Below, piece by piece: positions 41,136 through 51,454 of a stretch of DNA of 64,000 bases. Both the position numbers and the translations under genes were made by a program. This DNA is from Treponema bryantii (GTDB lineage: Bacteria > Spirochaetota > Spirochaetia > Treponematales > Treponemataceae), in the NCBI RefSeq assembly GCF_900113965.1, contig NZ_FORI01000003.1, positions 1 to 64,000 of the forward strand, in the 5' to 3' direction. How positions within the stretch are numbered: the stretch's first letter is position 1; each line of letters starts with the position of its first letter. The notes beneath the pieces were generated by a model. The model was given only the letters and a program-made list of their open reading frames with translations. It did not search any database and was not told the DNA's origin.

Positions 41136-42320
41136 TTATGGTAAAAATGTTGCCCAGTTACCTGAAAGATTTTCTATCCACCAGCGGGATTTTTCATAGG
41201 CAAGACGGCTGTCTAATATCCAGAGAATTGTAGCAGATTTATTGAGCTTTGGAACATCACCTTCCCCATCTGTAAAAATAATCATTCCTGAATACTTATT
41301 TTGATTTTCAATGAAGTAATCAATCGGCGGCTGAAAGTTTGTTCCTCCGCGGCCAGTAATTTCTTTTAGATCAAAATTCTTTGAGAACTTTACAGGAGTT
41401 GTGTTTTTAAGATTCACATCAAAGAAAATCAAATCTATATTTTCAATAATCCGCAAAAAGAAAAAGTTTTTGATGGCATGATAAAAGCGGTTGAAACTTT
41501 CATCTGTAATTGAACCACTCACATCTACAGCAATGAGAATATCGGCCTTGCGTTCATAGCGGCTGCCCATTGCAGAAAAACCGTAACGGCGGCTTGGCTT
41601 CATGCGTGTAAGGCGGCGGTTTGCACTTACAATATTTGCACGGAACTTTGTGAGGGCACGGCGGTAATCAAAAGAAAAATCTATATCAGCCTGAAGTGTG
41701 CGCTGCAGGTTGCCGCCGGTTTCGCCCCAGCCTTCTTCAATTTCTGCTTTTTTGATTTTATCATTTATTTCATTCTGGGCATTTTCATCTTCCTGCCAGA
41801 GTTCAGAACTGTCTGTAATTGCAGTCAAATCATAATCAGAAAGAGCACCCTCACCTGTTGCTTCTCCTCCGCTGGAACGTTCACGAATTATTTTTAAGAT
41901 TCTTTTATACCATTGTTCATAGGTAAGGTCTTCTGTAGAACGCAGGAAATCTCGTGCAACAAAGCTCTTAAGATAAAGCATTCCCGTAGTTTCTATTCCG
42001 CTTTTAGGAGTAAAATATTTTGAAATTACAATATCACTGGCAAGCAGCATGGCAGTAGGATTTGCCTTATGAGGCTGGCGAGCATAGGGATGTTTTAAGA
42101 GAATTCTGTAAGCTTCAATTTTCAGAAAATCTGTAAGCTGGTCATCTGAAAGCTCGCTGGTAAGTTGACTGGAAAACTCTATGCAGTGATGGCCCGTTCT
42201 TAATGGGATTGAAAGTCTGTCATTTAAAACAAGACTGTGCGTTGTCACTACAGAGAAAAGAAGAGGTTCGGTAATAAACCAGTTTTGAATTATATTTTTG
42301 AGGCGGCTTTCTACGAGCAT
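41136..42320 (-). CDS. DUF2201 / VWA-like protein
   Basis: A 394-aa protein. The N-terminal half matches the putative metallopeptidase domain of the DUF2201 family (DFLKIEAYRILLKHPYARQ), but the zinc HExxH is not present in normal form. The C-terminal half is a VWA-like domain, with ILIAVDVSGSITDESFNRF (MIDAS DxSGS), GRGGTNFQPPIDYF and IIFTDGEGDVP. Such proteins act with a MoxR AAA+ ATPase in remodelling or metal-insertion systems. Its start overlaps the end of the MoxR gene by 10 bp. Confidence 0.88.
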   Translation of the reverse strand: MLVESRLKNIIQNWFITEPLLFSVVTTHSLVLNDRLSIPLRTGHHCIEFSSQLTSELSDDQLTDFLKIEAYRILLKHPYARQPHKANPTAMLLASDIVISKYFTPKSGIETTGMLYLKSFVARDFLRSTEDLTYEQWYKRILKIIRERSSGGEATGEGALSDYDLTAITDSSELWQEDENAQNEINDKIKKAEIEEGWGETGGNLQRTLQADIDFSFDYRRALTKFRANIVSANRRLTRMKPSRRYGFSAMGSRYERKADILIAVDVSGSITDESFNRFYHAIKNFFFLRIIENIDLIFFDVNLKNTTPVKFSKNFDLKEITGRGGTNFQPPIDYFIENQNKYSGMIIFTDGEGDVPKLNKSATILWILDSRLAYEKSRWWIENLSGNWATFLP

Positions 42321-43363
42321 AGATTCAGAAGCTTTTCGTACAAAGAAGGCGCTTTTTCAACTATAAAGTTTAAAGCCGCAGGGTATCGTTCTGCAGAAAC
42401 CAGACTTGCAAAATGTGACTGTAGTTCTTTTTTATTATTCGAGCCAAGCCAGTCATAATAAACGTTGAGGTTTGATGCCACAGAAAGGTCTGCACTGGAT
42501 GCATTTTTTTCCAGCCAGCGGAAGATTGCTTCGTTGAGCTGGGTAAATTCTGTAAAACTTAAATCAGAAAGCAAGGTTGTGGCTTTTGAAAGATCTCCGC
42601 CAAGAAGATTTCCCATTGAAGGAATATGATGAGAATTTACAAATTCAAAGAAACTTGCAGTAGCACGATTTCCCACAATTCCAGAAACCATAGACTGAAC
42701 AAGTTCATCTAGTTTTGGGAACTTTTCAATTACTTTTGAAGTGCGTTCCCAGCTTCTGCGGTCTGGAGAACGTTCAAGATTTTCAGAGTTATAGTTTTCA
42801 TCTCCATCGAGGAACTCAGGGTTTTCATCAATAAAGGAAATGATTCTTGAGTCCAGTGAGGCCCCGCGCGCCCACTCGAGCCAGTCTTCTACACTCGGAG
42901 CAAACTCATAAATATTAAAACGGCTCACAAGCGCGGGGTCAAGATCAGTGAGCTGGTATTCGTTTCCGCCATTAACAGCACTGATAATTCGGCTGCCTTT
43001 CGGAAGGCTCTTCCCGGCCAGTTTACGGTTCAAGGTCAAATCCATTACAGTCTGAAGAACCTCTGGGCGGGCCCTGTTCAACTCATCCAGAAAGAGAACT
43101 ACAGGCTGGCCGTCAGTCGGAAACCAGTACGGAAGCATAAACTCTGTACGGCCAGTGGTCTCATCAAGGTGAGGAAGTCCAATTAGGTCGCCGGGATCAC
43201 TCATCTGACCTAAAAAAAGAGTGACAACTTTTTCGCCGCGTTCCTCAAAAAAATCTTCAAGGATACGCGACTTACCAATTCCATGCTTTCCCACAAGCAT
43301 AATATTCTGCTCTGCGGGAGTATTCTCTAAAATGAATCTGAGTTGAGAAGAGTTTATTTTCAT
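42311..43363 (-). CDS. MoxR-type AAA+ ATPase
   Basis: A 350-aa AAA+ ATPase. The Walker A is atypical but usable (LVGKHGIGKSRI), Walker B is VVLFLDELNRA, sensor 1 is RIISAVNGGNEY and the arginine-finger region follows in PALVSRFNIYEF. QMSDPGDLIGLPHLDE is typical of MoxR proteins partnered with DUF2201/VWA proteins. The likely role is ATP-driven remodelling of a target together with the next two genes. It lies 13 nt downstream of a secreted protein gene. Confidence 0.92.
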   Translation of the reverse strand: MKINSSQLRFILENTPAEQNIMLVGKHGIGKSRILEDFFEERGEKVVTLFLGQMSDPGDLIGLPHLDETTGRTEFMLPYWFPTDGQPVVLFLDELNRARPEVLQTVMDLTLNRKLAGKSLPKGSRIISAVNGGNEYQLTDLDPALVSRFNIYEFAPSVEDWLEWARGASLDSRIISFIDENPEFLDGDENYNSENLERSPDRRSWERTSKVIEKFPKLDELVQSMVSGIVGNRATASFFEFVNSHHIPSMGNLLGGDLSKATTLLSDLSFTEFTQLNEAIFRWLEKNASSADLSVASNLNVYYDWLGSNNKKELQSHFASLVSAERYPAALNFIVEKAPSLYEKLLNLCS

Positions 43364-43376
43364 TATGAAAAACAGT

Positions 43377-43952
43377 CTACTTTATTATGCGGATATTATC
43401 TACATAAAAATGAGATTCTTTCATAAGAACAGCTCCACTGTCGTTACTGATGGAAATACGGCGAACATCATTAAGTCTTTCCGGATGCGCTGAAAGATCA
43501 AATACAAAAGTATGAACACCAGGATAAAGATTATAATGTTCAAGGCTCCACCAGTTCCAGCCATCAGTTGCCTGAATTACAACGTTGATATTGTATACAT
43601 AGTTTTCCGGATTATAAAAATCCATAACAAGATATCTTGCGCCGGAAATATCGTTTGTACCGTCATAGAACCAGATTGCAGATTTTGAAGAATCCTTATC
43701 CATCACTTCCATAGTCATTTCAAGAGAGTGTTTTCCTTCAGAAGCCCAGTCTCGAGAAATATTTGCACCGGTTGAGATTTTATGAGAACCATACTGATCC
43801 CAGTCAAAACCAGCCCATATCCAGTAGTTTCCTTTTTCAAAACCATCAAAAAGTTCCTGAGTTCCCTCTGGAATTTCAGGGTCAGCCGGTTGTGCAAAAG
43901 CCGCTGCCATTGAAAGAAGAAATATTGTAAAAATAATAAAAAGCTTTTTCAT
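43377..43952 (-). CDS. Secreted beta-sandwich protein, possibly carbohydrate-binding
   Basis: 191 aa from ATG 43952, chosen because it begins the signal peptide (MKKLFIIFTIFLLSMAAAFA) and follows a GGGGG ribosome site. The mature part is rich in Trp and Tyr (NYWIWAGFDWDQYG, DGWNWWSLEHYN) and reads as a jelly-roll of galactose-binding type, ending in SHFYVDNIRIIK. Carbohydrate-binding modules and spirochaete FlaA sheath proteins both have this topology; I favour a glycan-binding protein but cannot decide. It follows an MCP gene by 18 nt. Confidence 0.72.
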   Translation of the reverse strand: MKKLFIIFTIFLLSMAAAFAQPADPEIPEGTQELFDGFEKGNYWIWAGFDWDQYGSHKISTGANISRDWASEGKHSLEMTMEVMDKDSSKSAIWFYDGTNDISGARYLVMDFYNPENYVYNINVVIQATDGWNWWSLEHYNLYPGVHTFVFDLSAHPERLNDVRRISISNDSGAVLMKESHFYVDNIRIIK

Positions 43953-43970
43953 ATCAACTACCCCCATCAA

Positions 43971-46223
43971 CTATTCTACCTTGAACTTGTTCATAGCAGC
44001 ACGAAGCTTTGCAATACTGTCAACGTTCTTTTCTACACAATCATGTGCTTTCTTAGAGTAACTACCAATTGCGTCTGTCTTATCTGTCATGTTCTTTACA
44101 TTTGTATTAACAGAAGTTGTCATGCGGGCAATACGGTCCATTTCAAAAGAAACCTGTTTACTTCCTTCCATCATCTCATCAGAGTCGTTCTTTACATTTA
44201 CGGTAATCTTGTTGATTTCGCGCATAAGTTCAAGAACCTGTTCACCACCCTGATTCTGCTGACGCATTTCTTCATCAATAATAAGTTCCTGTTCGCTTAC
44301 AGTTTTTGTAAGGGCAAAGATATTATTGAACTGATGCTGAACCTGAGCTGTAGATTCTGTAATAGTCTTGATAAGGTCCTGAACATCCTTAAGTTCATTT
44401 TGAATCTTAGAGCCCTGAGATGCAGACTCTTCGGCAAGCTTACGAATTTCTCCTGCAACTACAGAGAAACCGCGTCCACTGTCTCCTGCATGTGCAGCCT
44501 CAATAGCAGCGTTCATGGCAAGAAGGTTTGTCTGGCTCGCAATATTACGGATAACAGATGATGCTTCCTGAAGATTCTTTGAACGATCATGAATCTTAGC
44601 AGAAAGATCCGACATGTTATTAATAAGTGACTGACCAAGTTCTGAAGCCTGTTCAAGCATATTCATTGAAGAACGGTTGTTTTCAAGAATGTTTGAAACA
44701 TTACGGATATTTACAGTCATCTGTTCAACCGAAGCTGCAGATTCCGTTACGCTGTTTGCCTGCTGATCAATATTCTCATTGAGTTTTTTGATGTTCTTTA
44801 CAATCTGTTCAACAACAGAAAGGGCCTCTTCAACACCTGCAGCATGTTCCTGCATCTGTTCCTGAATAGATGAAATACTTGAAGTAATATCTTCAACAGC
44901 TGCTGAAGTATGCTTCATTGAATCATCAAGTTCGTTTCCGATTGCATCCATCTCTTCACTGGAAGCCTTAACATCTTTAATTGAAACGGAAAGCTTATCC
45001 ATTGTCTTGTTGAAGCTTTCACACATATCGCCAATTTCATTATTCTGATTTGCGTGGAGGCGGACAGTCATATCACCATCACCTTCACTAATGTTTTGAA
45101 GAGCCTTTACAGTAGTCTTCAATGGCTTTGTCAGTCTTGTTACAACTCCATATACAATCATCATAACAATGATAATCTGTAAAGCGAAAGCAAAAATGAT
45201 AATTCTGATTGTCTGCCATGCGTTGCTGTCAATTTCGGATACAGGTGTTATTGAAACGAAAAACCAGGGAGTTCCTGAACGGTCTACACGAGCTTTTACA
45301 ATTGTTACAAAAAGATCCTGCTGTCGGAAATTTGTAAACAGAGAAATTGTTGAATAATCAATTGTACAGTCAGAAATATCATCTCCATCCTGTGCAAGAG
45401 TACCATCTGGCTTTATGTATACCGGGTCAAAAAGTTTTTTAAGATTTGTATCAAGAAAGAAGTTTGATTTTGAACCGGCTGCAGTTTTATCAGAAGCAGC
45501 AAGAATAGAACCAGACGAAGTAATAAACTGACATTCGGTTCCCTGGAAAATTGAATTCCCATCCATCATCTGATCAAGGCCTGAAAGCACAATATCAATA
45601 CCTGCAATACCACTGCGCTGACCAAGAGAGTTCTGAATCTGGCTGTATACCTTTGCACTGAGAACTGACTCACCGTCAATAACGGTAGATACCGGTTCGC
45701 TGATATAGGTATAGTTTGTATTAGTTGCCTTTTCAATTTGAGCTTCAGTAAGTTCTGTTACGATATCATTTTTGATACGGCCATTCTTATCGCGAATATA
45801 GTGAATTTTAAACTGGCCTGAAGGATTATCATCATAATCTGCGCGAAGCTTATCCTTGTGGTCAAACATTCCAGGAAGCCAGTAAGCCCATGCAGAATTA
45901 ATGCTTGAACTTTTTACCATGGAACGGACAGCCTGCTCTGCTGCAGAAGCTCTCTGTTTTTCCGGAATTGCCCAGGTTCCACCTAACATTCCGGCTAAAG
46001 ATTCTGTCGCATAAACATTTTCTGTCATGCGTTGTTCGAGCATAAGCCCTTTTGATTCACTTTGTGTTATAATACCTTTTGTAATCTGGTTTTTGTTGTT
46101 CTGTAAAACAGTTCGTCCGATAAAGAAAGTCATTACGACAGAAATCACTGCCATTCCTAATCCTAAGAAAAGAATAAGACTTGTTCTGATAGATGACTTT
46201 GCTGCAAAACGTGTATTCTTCAT
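43971..46223 (-). CDS. Methyl-accepting chemotaxis protein with Cache sensor
   Basis: A 750-aa MCP. TM1 (about 14-36) leads to a large periplasmic double-Cache sensor ([41 protein letters not shown]), then TM2 (about 350-373), HAMP ([20 protein letters not shown]) and a long helical signalling hairpin with the hub [20 protein letters not shown]. Cache domains usually bind amino acids, organic acids or similar. TTGATA-17-TATAAT lies upstream in the 68-bp gap, and CTGGAG provides the ribosome site. It heads a possible operon with the secreted protein, MoxR, VWA and 197-aa genes. Confidence 0.95.
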   Translation of the reverse strand: MKNTRFAAKSSIRTSLILFLGLGMAVISVVMTFFIGRTVLQNNKNQITKGIITQSESKGLMLEQRMTENVYATESLAGMLGGTWAIPEKQRASAAEQAVRSMVKSSSINSAWAYWLPGMFDHKDKLRADYDDNPSGQFKIHYIRDKNGRIKNDIVTELTEAQIEKATNTNYTYISEPVSTVIDGESVLSAKVYSQIQNSLGQRSGIAGIDIVLSGLDQMMDGNSIFQGTECQFITSSGSILAASDKTAAGSKSNFFLDTNLKKLFDPVYIKPDGTLAQDGDDISDCTIDYSTISLFTNFRQQDLFVTIVKARVDRSGTPWFFVSITPVSEIDSNAWQTIRIIIFAFALQIIIVMMIVYGVVTRLTKPLKTTVKALQNISEGDGDMTVRLHANQNNEIGDMCESFNKTMDKLSVSIKDVKASSEEMDAIGNELDDSMKHTSAAVEDITSSISSIQEQMQEHAAGVEEALSVVEQIVKNIKKLNENIDQQANSVTESAASVEQMTVNIRNVSNILENNRSSMNMLEQASELGQSLINNMSDLSAKIHDRSKNLQEASSVIRNIASQTNLLAMNAAIEAAHAGDSGRGFSVVAGEIRKLAEESASQGSKIQNELKDVQDLIKTITESTAQVQHQFNNIFALTKTVSEQELIIDEEMRQQNQGGEQVLELMREINKITVNVKNDSDEMMEGSKQVSFEMDRIARMTTSVNTNVKNMTDKTDAIGSYSKKAHDCVEKNVDSIAKLRAAMNKFKVE

Positions 46224-46290
46224 ACATCACTCCAGAAATATTATATTGTGTACAATTATATATTATAACACCTTTTATATCAATCAGTTA

Positions 46291-48189
46291 TTAATGTTTC
46301 TGGTCATCTTCCTTGTGGAAGGCTTGTTTCTGCTCATACATGATGTTGTCTACATTTTCAACAGCCTGTTCCAAAGTCAGGTCTGAATTTGCAGGAACGC
46401 TGTAAGTACCAACGCTGGCAGAAAGATTATAAGGCAGATGCATTACAGAAGTTTTAGCGGCAAGACGCTCTTTGATTTTTGTACAGTAGTCTTCTCCGTT
46501 ATAGTTGCGGCTGTTTCCTACAATAAGGAATTCGTCTCCACCATAACGGATTGTAAGCCAGTTCTTAGGCACAGTTTCCATTGCCGCTGCGGCAACAGTT
46601 TTTACGGCAAGGTCTCCGTGAAGGTGTCCGAACTGGTCGTTGATATGTTTCATCTTATTGATATCAACAAAGAAGAGAACTGTAGTAAGACCATTCTTTT
46701 TATTCTGTGCATAGTAAGGCTTAGCAAGCTTGTCGAGTCCCTGACGGTTGAGGGCGCCGGAAAGAGCATCCTTTGTAGAAAGTTTAAGATACTGCTGGCT
46801 CATCTGGCGGTACATATTCTTTTTACGGAACTGTTCAATACTTGTTCCAATAGCACGCGTCCAGATATAGCCGTAACGGTTATCTATCATTGAAAGATTA
46901 TTTTTTGCAACAAAATATCCGTGTACGTATGAATGATGGAAAATTGGCAGAAAGATAAAGGTTGTACTTTCTTCACTCTTCATTTTTGCAGGAATAAGCT
47001 CACGGGTATTAATCATTTCGCGAAGATATTTTTTATTGCCCTGAATAGAACAGATAGCCTGAACCTGTGTTCCGTAATTTAAGTTTTGCGGAAGATTTTC
47101 CATTGAGTTAATAAGAACTGATGTCCAGTCTGATTTCATGAAGATACAGAAGTCTGAACCTTCAAAATTGTGTGATTTAGTGAAGAAGTTTTCAACGTTT
47201 GTAAGCAGAGTAAACACATCTGCTGATTCGGCGAAAATCTCACCTATTACTTCTATCTGAGTATCAAACTCTTCTTTCTTATTGGCATCATCAAGAATAC
47301 TTAGTGTAAAACGACTCTGCTGTTTTGTATTCATGTAAGCACAACCACATGACTGACGCAGAACCGGAGTACTCTTCATTTTCAAAAGCTGTGAAGGATT
47401 TACTCCAAACTCAAGACGGTTTACAACCTCAGCACCAAGGAGTTCTGCATTGTTGTGAACAGTTGTGATAGAAGGAAGCGTACACTGTGTTTCTGTAATA
47501 TCATCAAAACCGATAATCTTAAGCTGATCTGGAACTGTGATTTTATTCTCTACACAGACTTTCAGAAGGCCAAGAGCGATGAGGTCGTTGGCACAAACCA
47601 CTGCCTGCGGAAGCTTCTGGCCTGATTTTACATATTCAGAAAAGAAACGATATGCGCAATGGTAGTCTGTATATTCAATTGTCCAGATATTATTTGTATT
47701 AACTTCGATATTATTGTCTTTTAATACCTGAAGATAGGCTTTATGTCGCTCGCCGATATCAATTGAAGATTCTTTTCCGGAAATAAAAGCAATGTCTCGC
47801 ACATTATGCATTGTGATGATGTGCTGAATTGCATCGTACATTCCCGAATAATTATCAATACGAAGACAGCAGATGCCTTCCATCTTCTTGTTGATGCAGA
47901 CTGCAGGCTTTCCAGATTTTAAGATTCTAAGACGCTCGCGTTCAAGAACTCTGACGTTGCCGATTAAATCTGCAAGGACAACAACTCCATCAAAATCTTC
48001 ATAATGAATAAGATTGAAAATAGACGCACCAGTCCAATTCGGGAAGCCGGAATATTCGGTGTAGTTATACATATTGAATACATAGATATCAATATTTTTA
48101 TCCTTCACCGCTCTCTGCATTCCGAGTATGAAATCTTTGAGAAAATATGTACTCCAGCCACAGGCAAGAACCGCGATTCGTCTCTTCAT
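46291..48189 (-). CDS. Cytoplasmic LacI-type sensor domain fused to GGDEF
   Basis: A 632-aa protein. The first 290 residues are a type I periplasmic-binding-protein fold as in LacI repressors (RIAVLACGW, DGVVVLADL, IAFISGKESS, AVVCANDLIALGLLK, IIGFDDITETQCTLPSITTV), but with no DNA-binding helix-turn-helix, signal peptide or membrane segment. A middle region of about 170 residues leads to a diguanylate cyclase domain (DALSGALNRQGLDKL, FFVDINKMKHINDQFGHLHGD, and RYGGDEF at about 550). The RxxD inhibitory site is absent. It should make c-di-GMP in response to an intracellular sugar-like ligand. TATAAT lies 8 nt before the ATG. Confidence 0.92.
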   Translation of the reverse strand: MKRRIAVLACGWSTYFLKDFILGMQRAVKDKNIDIYVFNMYNYTEYSGFPNWTGASIFNLIHYEDFDGVVVLADLIGNVRVLERERLRILKSGKPAVCINKKMEGICCLRIDNYSGMYDAIQHIITMHNVRDIAFISGKESSIDIGERHKAYLQVLKDNNIEVNTNNIWTIEYTDYHCAYRFFSEYVKSGQKLPQAVVCANDLIALGLLKVCVENKITVPDQLKIIGFDDITETQCTLPSITTVHNNAELLGAEVVNRLEFGVNPSQLLKMKSTPVLRQSCGCAYMNTKQQSRFTLSILDDANKKEEFDTQIEVIGEIFAESADVFTLLTNVENFFTKSHNFEGSDFCIFMKSDWTSVLINSMENLPQNLNYGTQVQAICSIQGNKKYLREMINTRELIPAKMKSEESTTFIFLPIFHHSYVHGYFVAKNNLSMIDNRYGYIWTRAIGTSIEQFRKKNMYRQMSQQYLKLSTKDALSGALNRQGLDKLAKPYYAQNKKNGLTTVLFFVDINKMKHINDQFGHLHGDLAVKTVAAAAMETVPKNWLTIRYGGDEFLIVGNSRNYNGEDYCTKIKERLAAKTSVMHLPYNLSASVGTYSVPANSDLTLEQAVENVDNIMYEQKQAFHKEDDQKH

Positions 48190-48197
48190 AGACTTCT

Positions 48198-48226
48198 ATT
48201 ATAACACGGTTTTAAGAGGCACGCAA
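48198..48226 (-). promoter_or_regulatory. Promoter of PBP-GGDEF gene, predicted leaderless
   Basis: Minus-strand TTGCGT (48221-48226), a 17-bp spacer and a perfect TATAAT (48198-48203), with the ATG at 48189 8 nt beyond. Confidence 0.6.
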
Positions 48227-48242
48227 AAAATTGTTGTCTGGA

Positions 48243-49031
48243 TTATTTTGATTCTTTTGCTTTATCCTGAAGTATAAGACGTCTAAGGGCCTCTACTCCA
48301 ACTGTAATTGCAAGTTCAGTATCGTGTGCCTGTTTGTTTGGAAGGCCTTTTTTAGCACGTTCCTGATTTGCAACTACGAGGAAGCAGGAACCTACGCGAA
48401 CACGGAGGAACTGGCCGGCAATAAAGAGAGCGGCACTTTCCATTTCGCTTGCAAGACAGCCCATACGAAGCCAGGCCTGCCATTTGTTTTCAAGTTCATA
48501 ACTTACAGGCATAACTTCTGGTTCGTGCTGACCGAAGAAGGAATCTTTACACTGAACAACACCAGTGTGATGTGGAGCTTTAAGATCTGCAGCTGCTGCG
48601 ACGAGGGCGTTTATACAGTCGAGGTTAGCAACTGCAGGATATTCAATAGGAGCGAACTCGCGGGAAGTTCCTTCCATGCGTACGGCACCTGTTGCAATTA
48701 CAATGTCGCCGCCCATTACGTCTTCCTGCATACCGCCGCAGGTACCTACACGGATAAAAGTGTGGGCACCGCATTTAGCAAGTTCATCTATGGCGATTGC
48801 GGCAGAAGGTCCGCCGATACCAGTTGAGGTAACGCTTACAGGAACTCCTTCGAGTGTACCTGTGTAGGTTGTGTATTCACGAACATCTGCAACAAGCTTC
48901 GGGTTATCAAAGTGTGCAGCAATTTTTTCACAGCGTTTTGGGTCGCCCGGCATGATAACATATTTACCAATGTCTTTAGGACCAACGCCTGTGTGATACT
49001 GTTTTCCTGAACCTTCTGTGTAGTCTACCAT
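48243..49031 (-). CDS. udp: Uridine phosphorylase-type nucleoside phosphorylase
   Basis: About 262 aa. It splits uridine (or a related nucleoside) with phosphate. [39 protein letters not shown] and [16 protein letters not shown] form the phosphate and ribose site, and [12 protein letters not shown] carries the ribose-binding MES motif. The late NQERAKKG segment fits the NP-I family's Udp branch. I start at ATG 49031 with GGAGATAGT upstream; the 41 in-frame codons before it run through two family D repeats and are not protein-like. Confidence 0.92.
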   Translation of the reverse strand: MVDYTEGSGKQYHTGVGPKDIGKYVIMPGDPKRCEKIAAHFDNPKLVADVREYTTYTGTLEGVPVSVTSTGIGGPSAAIAIDELAKCGAHTFIRVGTCGGMQEDVMGGDIVIATGAVRMEGTSREFAPIEYPAVANLDCINALVAAAADLKAPHHTGVVQCKDSFFGQHEPEVMPVSYELENKWQAWLRMGCLASEMESAALFIAGQFLRVRVGSCFLVVANQERAKKGLPNKQAHDTELAITVGVEALRRLILQDKAKESK

Positions 49032-49048
49032 ACTATCTCCTGTATTCT

Positions 49049-49118
49049 GCGGTAGTTTCGACAAGCTCAACCACCGTATTTTCTGTGTACTGTGGTGGTT
49101 GAGCCTGTCGAAACCACC
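49049..49118. repeat. Family D palindromic repeats, pair D6a and D6b
   Basis: Two copies in opposite orientation: 49051-49075 (one arm base changed, GGTAG) and 49094-49118 (GGTGGTTGAGCCTGTCGAAACCACC, perfect). They separate udp from the hydratase gene. Confidence 0.87.
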
Positions 49119-49126
49119 TTTAATGT

Positions 49127-51352
49127 TTATCCGCGGTAAAAGTTTATAAGACATCCGGCGAGGATTATTTTTCTTTCGTCGTCTGTCAAATCACCTGTAC
49201 TTAATTCGAACTCATTTACTGTTCCGTCTGCCTTTACAGCGTATGCTTTGCAGCTCGGAAGCTTATCCTGAACCATCTTCTTTACATCCGGAATAAATAC
49301 ATAGTCGCCGTTTGCAAATGGAAGATTTTTGTCGCCATCTTTATAGAGGAATGGCAGCATACCCCAGTTAATGAGGTTTGAACGGTAACGCTTTGTAGCA
49401 TATTCGTTTGCAATGTTTGCCCATCCGCCAAGTACCTTCTGGCAGCTTGCAGCCTGTTCGCGGGCAGAACCGTCACCTGGCTTTACAGCAAAGATTGATG
49501 AACCAAGTCCAGCAGCCTCAGCACGTGCACCGAATCCAGCAGAGAACTTATCGAGAGCGGCAGCGGCTGTCTTTACCTCAGCTTTAACCTCATCTGCTCC
49601 ATCACGAACAGCCTTTGCACGACCAACATAAGCTGGGTCGCGGCGGCTCAAGGTGAACTCAGCAAGGCCGAGTGGATTTGAACGGAAGGATGAAGTTTCT
49701 CCAGATGGAATAAGTTCATCTGTTGTAGTTACAGGGTCGTGAATCTCGCTTACAATCTTGATCAAAAGATCATCGCTTAAAGGCTTCATTGCAGGCCAGT
49801 CCTTAATGTTTGGACCAAACTGAATCTCAACTTCAGGATGAGCAACTCCCTTAGAATCATATACGCGTTTTTCGTAAATTGCCTTATCAAAGAAATATTT
49901 CTTTCCGCTGAACTCTGTATCGAATTCTGTAGCAGCTGTAAGGAAGCCCTTGTTTGCAGCAGTAGCGGCAATTGAGCGTGCATCCATAAGAGCAACAGAA
50001 GAAAGCTGTCCGTTCTGAATCTTTGAACCTTCGCGGTTAGGGAAGTTTCTTGTAGAGTGGCGGATAGAGAATGCGCCGTTAGCAGGAGTATCACCCGCAC
50101 CAAAACATGGACCACAGAAGGCAGTCTTAACAACAGCACCGGCATCAATCAATGCACCGAATGCACCGTTCTTCATAAGCTCCATGTAAACAGGCATAGA
50201 AGCAGGATATACGCTCAATACGAACTTGCCGTTTCCAGAGTCCTTGCCCTTAAGGATATCAGCTGCAGCACAGATGTTTTCGAATCCACCACCTGCACAA
50301 CCAGCGATTATACCCTGATCAACATAAAGCTTGCCGTCAATAATCTTATTATGAAGATTGAAATCTACCTTATCACCGAAGCTTACCTTAGCGCGTTTTT
50401 CTGCATCAGTAAGAACATCATCAAGATTCTTATTAACTTCTTCAATTGTATAAGCACATGATGGATGGAACGGCATAGCAATCATAGGGCGGATTTCGCT
50501 CAAATCAATCTCAATTGCAGCGTCGTAGTAAGCACCAGCACCTGGCTTCAATTCTTTATAAGCACCAAGGCGGCCGTGAATTGCATACCACTCTTCAACC
50601 TTACCATCTGTTTCCCAGATAGAAGAAAGACAAGTTGTCTCAGTAGTCATTACATCAACGCCGATACGGAAATCAGCAGAAAGATTTGCGACACCTGGTC
50701 CAATGAATTCCATTACCTTGTTCTTAACAAAGCCGCTTGCAAATACTTCTTTAATGATTGCAAGTGCAACGTCCTGAGGACCAACTCCAGGAACAGGAGC
50801 GCCAGTAAGATAAATTGCAACTACGCCAGGATAGTTTACATCATAAGTTTTTCCGAGGAGCTGTTTTGCGAGCTCTCCACCACCCTCACCAATTGCCATT
50901 GTACCAAGGGCACCATAACGTGTGTGAGAGTCAGAACCCAAAATCATAGCACCACATTCAGCAAGCATTTCGCGCGCATACTGGTGAATTACAGCCTGAT
51001 GTGGAGGAACATAAACTCCACCATATTTCTGTGCACATGTCAAACCAAACATGTGGTCATCATCATTGATTGTACCGCCTACAGCACAAAGTGAGTTGTG
51101 GCAGTTTGTAAGTACATAAGGGATTGGGAACTTTTCGAGTCCAGATGCACGGGCAGTCTGGATAATTCCAACGTAAGTAATATCGTGTGATGTGATTTTG
51201 TCAAACTTGATTTTGAGTTTACTTTCGTCGCCGCTTGTGTTGTGTTTCTGAAGAATTGAATATGCAATTGTCTTTTTTGCACCGTCTGCACTTGCAGCTG
51301 CGTCACGGAGTGTTCCGTTTTCATAAATTACGCCAGAATTGTGGAGTTTCAT
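49127..51352 (-). CDS. Aconitase-superfamily hydratase (YbhJ-like)
   Basis: A 741-aa aconitase-fold protein. [20 protein letters not shown] is the conserved N-terminal block. Three cluster-type cysteines are in place: [26 protein letters not shown] and [15 protein letters not shown]. The C-terminal swivel domain is present ([14 protein letters not shown]). The overall size and sequence style resemble E. coli YbhJ rather than AcnA or AcnB, so the substrate may be citrate or another hydroxy acid. With the isocitrate dehydrogenase at 57499 it could form a 2-oxoglutarate branch. AGAGGA precedes the ATG. Confidence 0.88.
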   Translation of the reverse strand: MKLHNSGVIYENGTLRDAAASADGAKKTIAYSILQKHNTSGDESKLKIKFDKITSHDITYVGIIQTARASGLEKFPIPYVLTNCHNSLCAVGGTINDDDHMFGLTCAQKYGGVYVPPHQAVIHQYAREMLAECGAMILGSDSHTRYGALGTMAIGEGGGELAKQLLGKTYDVNYPGVVAIYLTGAPVPGVGPQDVALAIIKEVFASGFVKNKVMEFIGPGVANLSADFRIGVDVMTTETTCLSSIWETDGKVEEWYAIHGRLGAYKELKPGAGAYYDAAIEIDLSEIRPMIAMPFHPSCAYTIEEVNKNLDDVLTDAEKRAKVSFGDKVDFNLHNKIIDGKLYVDQGIIAGCAGGGFENICAAADILKGKDSGNGKFVLSVYPASMPVYMELMKNGAFGALIDAGAVVKTAFCGPCFGAGDTPANGAFSIRHSTRNFPNREGSKIQNGQLSSVALMDARSIAATAANKGFLTAATEFDTEFSGKKYFFDKAIYEKRVYDSKGVAHPEVEIQFGPNIKDWPAMKPLSDDLLIKIVSEIHDPVTTTDELIPSGETSSFRSNPLGLAEFTLSRRDPAYVGRAKAVRDGADEVKAEVKTAAAALDKFSAGFGARAEAAGLGSSIFAVKPGDGSAREQAASCQKVLGGWANIANEYATKRYRSNLINWGMLPFLYKDGDKNLPFANGDYVFIPDVKKMVQDKLPSCKAYAVKADGTVNEFELSTGDLTDDERKIILAGCLINFYRG

Positions 51353-51423
51353 TTTTGTTCCTCTTAATAGTAATATAGAGGAAAGAATATCATATTTAGC
51401 TCTATTTGGGAATAGATTCCGCT

Positions 51424-51444
51424 GTTTCGACTTAGCTCAACAAG
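51424..51444. repeat. Family D repeat, decayed copy D7
   Basis: TTTCGACTTAGCTCAACAAGC retains the TTTCGAC..AGCTCAAC centre but has lost the outer arms. It lies 11 bp beyond the stop codon of the HD-GYP gene. Confidence 0.55.
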
Positions 51445-51454
51445 CGTTTGGCAT

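Noticed and set aside
49032-49154. N-terminal extension of udp
   Set aside because: The extra 41 codons run through two family D palindromes, and a good ribosome site precedes ATG 49031.
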